A stretch of DNA of 24,651 bases from contig CAMLOZ010000002.1 of NCBI GenBank assembly GCA_946481625.1, positions 1 through 24,651 of the forward strand, read 5' to 3'. This DNA comes from an uncultured Haloferula sp. (lineage in GTDB: Bacteria; Verrucomicrobiota; Verrucomicrobiae; Verrucomicrobiales; Akkermansiaceae). Shown piece by piece: positions 22,368 through 24,651 of this stretch. Position numbers and translations under genes: made by a program. The notes under the pieces were generated by a model, which was not told the origin of the DNA, searched no databases, and saw nothing but the letters and a program-made list of their open reading frames with translations. How positions within the stretch are numbered: the stretch's first letter is position 1; each line of letters opens with the position of its first letter.

Positions 22368-24437
22368 ATGATGAAACCCAAAGGAAACCCCGCACCCGCC
22401 TCCCGCACGAGGCTGGTCGCCGCCTCGGTCGCCGCTGCGATCACATCCTCCGTCCTCGGGGCGGTTCACCCCGGCATGCTCCATACGGACGCCGATTTCA
22501 CCCGCATGGCCGCCAAGGTGGCCGCCAACGAGCAGCCGTGGAAAGGCAGTTGGGACAAGCTCGTCGCCAGCACCAACTCGCAAAGCACCTGGGGGCCGCG
22601 GCCCGTCTCGGTGATCAACCGCGGCACCTCGCCCGACAACTCCGCCTTGCTCTACAACGACGCGGCCGCGGCCTACCAGAACGCCCTGCGCTGGAAGGTC
22701 ACCGGCAATACCGCCCATGCCGACAAGGCCGTCCAGATCCTGAATGCCTGGGGTTACACCCTCACCGGCCTCACCGGCAATGCCGACCGCTTCCTCGCCG
22801 CCGGGATCTACGGCTACCAGATGGCCAACGCGGCGGAGATCATGCGCACCTACTCCGGTTGGGCCGCGGCGGACTTCAACCAATTCAAGAGCATGATGCT
22901 CGCGGTGTTCTATCCGATGAACAACGACTTCCTGCTCAACCACAACACCGCCCACATTCAGAACTACTGGGCGAACTGGGACCTCTGCAACATGGCGTCG
23001 ATCCTCTCCATCGGCATCCTGTGCGACGACCAAGCCAAGATTGACCAAGCGGTGAACTACTTCAAGACCGGCGGCGGCAACGGCTCGATCAACAACGCCG
23101 TGCCCATCCTGCACTCGCCCACGCTGGGCCAATGGCAGGAGTCCGGCCGCGACCAGGAGCACGCCCTCATGGGCATTGGTCTCATGGCTTCCATCTGCGA
23201 GATGGCGTGGAACCAGGGCATCGATCTCTACGGTTGGAACGAGCGCCGTTTCCTGGCCGGTGCCGAGTACATCGCGCGCTACAACAACATGAAGCCCGTT
23301 CCCTTCGCCTACTATTCATGGCGTAGCGGCCAAGGAGGCTCGCCCCAGACCCACGGCGTGGTCTCCAATGCCGGACAAGGCGCCACGCGCGCCATCTGGG
23401 ACACCGTGATCGGCCACTACTCGCACCGTCTCGGCCTCTACATCCCCGAGTCCGAGGAGAAAGCGGCCTCCACGCGCCCCGATGGCGGGCCGCAGTATGG
23501 GAATCACGGCAGTGCCTTCGACCACCTCGGCTTCACCACGCTCACCCACTACCGGGGCCTGGTCTCGACCAGCCTTCCCGCCGGTGTCTATCAGGTCACC
23601 GCGCGCCATAGCGGCAAAGCCATGACCGTCACCAACAACGGCACCGCAAATGGCACCAACGTCGAGCAGAACACCATCGCCGACCCCAACATCGCCAACA
23701 GCCAGAACTGGACCTTCAACCCGCTCGGCTCCGGCCAGTATCAAGTCCTCGGCTCCTTCAGTGGCCGCTCGCTGGACGTGTACAACGTGTCCACCGCCAA
23801 CGGTGCCAATATCGTCCTGTGGGAATACTGGGGCGGCAATGGCCAGAGATACGTGCCCTCGGCTACCGACTCCGGCTTCTTCCGCCTCACTCCCGTTCAC
23901 AGCGGCAAGTGTGTCGATGTCGCCGGTGCCTCCACCGCCGATGGTGCCAATGTCTTCCAGTGGCAATATCTGGGAGGCACCAACCAGCAGTGGAAATTCA
24001 CCGCCGCCAGCACCACGCGCAGGCTTCGCATCTCCACCGCGACCAACCAGTACATCCGCCATTCCGGCTTTCGTCTCTACATCGGTACCGATCCCTTCCC
24101 CGCACAGGACAGCGAGTTCCGCATCGTCCACGGCCTGGCGGGAGTCACCGGTGTGTCCTTCGAGTCGATCAACTTCCCCGGCCGCTACCTGCGCGTGCGC
24201 ACCGATGGCACCGTCTGGATCGATCCCGCCGAAAGCACCACGGCCTACAATGAAAGCGCGACCTTCCGCCGCGTGGCCGGCCTGTCGAATTCGGCCTCGC
24301 ACTCCTACCAGATGTGGACCGACGCCACCCGCTACCTGATCAACGTGTCCGGCGCGGTGAATGCCGCCACCGTCTCCGGTGCCACAGCTCAGGCCAATGC
24401 GACCTTCACCGAGGTCTTCCCGGCCCCGGGCTACTAG
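22368..24437 (+). CDS. Secreted alginate-lyase-family polysaccharide lyase with ricin-type and AbfB-type beta-trefoil domains
   Basis: A 689-residue exported enzyme. The signal peptide (RLVAASVAAAITSSVLGA) is cleaved near residue 33. The alginate-lyase-type alpha/alpha barrel spans about 35-395, with NHNTAHIQNYWANWDL (Asn191-His192, Tyr200) and the signature WQESGRDQEHALMG (His265), the likely catalytic area. A ricin-type beta-trefoil follows (about 400-545), with three QxW-like units ending SQNWTF, GQRYVP and QQWKF. The C-terminus (about 545-688) resembles the AbfB arabinose-binding trefoil (CBM42): SFESINFPGRYLRVRTDG and ATFRRVAGL. The family breaks uronic acid polysaccharides by beta-elimination; the exact substrate cannot be read off. 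The start is ATG 22368 or the adjacent 22371, after AAACCCAAACCCA. There is no Shine-Dalgarno. Confidence 0.85.
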   Translation: MMKPKGNPAPASRTRLVAASVAAAITSSVLGAVHPGMLHTDADFTRMAAKVAANEQPWKGSWDKLVASTNSQSTWGPRPVSVINRGTSPDNSALLYNDAAAAYQNALRWKVTGNTAHADKAVQILNAWGYTLTGLTGNADRFLAAGIYGYQMANAAEIMRTYSGWAAADFNQFKSMMLAVFYPMNNDFLLNHNTAHIQNYWANWDLCNMASILSIGILCDDQAKIDQAVNYFKTGGGNGSINNAVPILHSPTLGQWQESGRDQEHALMGIGLMASICEMAWNQGIDLYGWNERRFLAGAEYIARYNNMKPVPFAYYSWRSGQGGSPQTHGVVSNAGQGATRAIWDTVIGHYSHRLGLYIPESEEKAASTRPDGGPQYGNHGSAFDHLGFTTLTHYRGLVSTSLPAGVYQVTARHSGKAMTVTNNGTANGTNVEQNTIADPNIANSQNWTFNPLGSGQYQVLGSFSGRSLDVYNVSTANGANIVLWEYWGGNGQRYVPSATDSGFFRLTPVHSGKCVDVAGASTADGANVFQWQYLGGTNQQWKFTAASTTRRLRISTATNQYIRHSGFRLYIGTDPFPAQDSEFRIVHGLAGVTGVSFESINFPGRYLRVRTDGTVWIDPAESTTAYNESATFRRVAGLSNSASHSYQMWTDATRYLINVSGAVNAATVSGATAQANATFTEVFPAPGY

Positions 24438-24460
24438 ACCGGCGTCTGTCTCAAGGAGCG

Positions 24461-24475
24461 CCGGCGTCCCGCCGG
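24461..24475. repeat. Short palindrome 1 after the lyase gene
   Basis: CCGGCG-TCC-CGCCGG, a perfect 6-bp stem with a 3-base loop, 23 bp after the lyase stop. It shares its start (GCGCCG.C.TCC) with palindrome 2. There is no T tract. A REP-like element or transcript-end hairpin is possible. Confidence 0.5.
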
Positions 24476-24551
24476 TGACATCCGGCAAACGGTTTCAACA
24501 ACCGGCATAAGGCGGTGGTCGGATTCAGCGAAGCCGATCCCCTCCGGGTGC

Positions 24552-24567
24552 GCCGACTTCCGTCGGC
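24552..24567. repeat. Short palindrome 2 after the lyase gene
   Basis: GCCGAC-TTCC-GTCGGC, a perfect 6-bp stem with a 4-base loop. With the preceding base pair it reads GCGCCGACTTCC, 10 of 12 identical to the start of palindrome 1 (GCGCCGGCGTCC). Confidence 0.5.
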
Positions 24568-24574
24568 CTCCTCC

Positions 24575-24591
24575 CGATCCCGGAAGGATCG
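24575..24591. repeat. Short palindrome 3 after the lyase gene
   Basis: CGATCC-CGGAA-GGATCG, a perfect 6-bp stem with a 5-base loop, eight bases after palindrome 2. Its sequence differs from palindromes 1 and 2. Confidence 0.4.
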
Positions 24592-24645
24592 CAGCCCGCT
24601 TCGATTCACAGGTCGCTTCCCGCATGAGGCGAGCCGGCCAGCCCG

Positions 24646-24651
24646 ATGAAA
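24646..24651 (+). CDS. Possible start of a further gene (cut by window edge)
   Basis: The window ends in GCCCG-ATG-AAA. The same context (CCC, zero or one base, ATG, often AAA) precedes most plus-strand genes here, notably ACCCG-ATG-AAA at passenger 1. Only Met-Lys is visible, typical of a signal-peptide start. No product can be assigned. Confidence 0.3.

Noticed and set aside
1..24651. CRISPR array, defence island, prophage or insertion sequence
   Set aside because: No regularly spaced direct repeats, transposase, integrase, nuclease or phage structural genes were seen in any frame.

Overview
The window looks like chromosomal DNA from a member of the Verrucomicrobiota, probably of the Luteolibacter/Haloferula type. 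This is inferred from family content, not from a marker gene. The evidence is high GC with strong GC3; large secreted proteins with autotransporter-associated beta-strand repeats, one carrying a PEP-CTERM tail; a PVC-type secreted cytochrome c plus beta-propeller pair; a DPxAA helical-repeat protein; and almost no Shine-Dalgarno motifs. No rRNA, tRNA, CRISPR array, transposase, phage gene or integrase was seen.

Layout. 1-811: the start of a GNAT acetyltransferase (minus strand, cut by the window edge), divergent from a small protein with the Coq4 metal-site motif HDxxHx11E. 827-4103 (minus): an arginine-linked cluster, EamA exporter, then argD, a possible micro-ORF, then argF. 4384-6952 (plus): signal peptidase I with a long insert, an HpnD-like squalene/phytoene synthase, and a proline/tyrosine-rich lipoprotein. 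7258-12460 (plus): two tandem paralogous beta-strand-repeat passenger proteins without a beta-barrel. The first ends in PEP-CTERM; the second is longer and ends in an Asp-rich plus beta module. A strong intrinsic terminator follows at 12496-12527.

12581-14934 (plus): a translationally coupled pair, a secreted c-type cytochrome and a beta-propeller dehydrogenase-like protein. 14992-15750 (plus): purine nucleoside phosphorylase, whose 3' end overlaps that of the convergent 2-dehydropantoate 2-reductase. 15737-21136 (minus): 2-dehydropantoate 2-reductase, a secreted alpha/beta hydrolase and a 1149-residue matrixin-type metalloprotease. A 378-bp divergent regulatory region follows, with a palindrome close to the FNR/CRP box. 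21515-24437 (plus): a DPxAA-repeat protein and a secreted alginate-lyase-family enzyme with two beta-trefoil binding domains. The window closes with three short palindromes and perhaps the start of another gene.

How it fits together. Much of the window concerns export and the cell surface: signal peptidase, passenger proteins, protease, polysaccharide lyase, esterase, and periplasmic electron transfer. The rest is housekeeping (arginine, purine salvage, pantothenate, isoprenoid). The most interesting signals are: (i) tandem passenger paralogs that share their N-terminal two thirds but carry mutually exclusive C-terminal tails, one of which recurs on the metalloprotease, suggesting alternative surface-targeting tags; (ii) an ungapped duplication of an 80-residue cap module inside the second passenger protein; (iii) a recurrent CCC run immediately before ATG in place of a Shine-Dalgarno; (iv) dyad sites in two divergent promoter regions. 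I did not find a clear defence system or other obviously new multi-gene machine.
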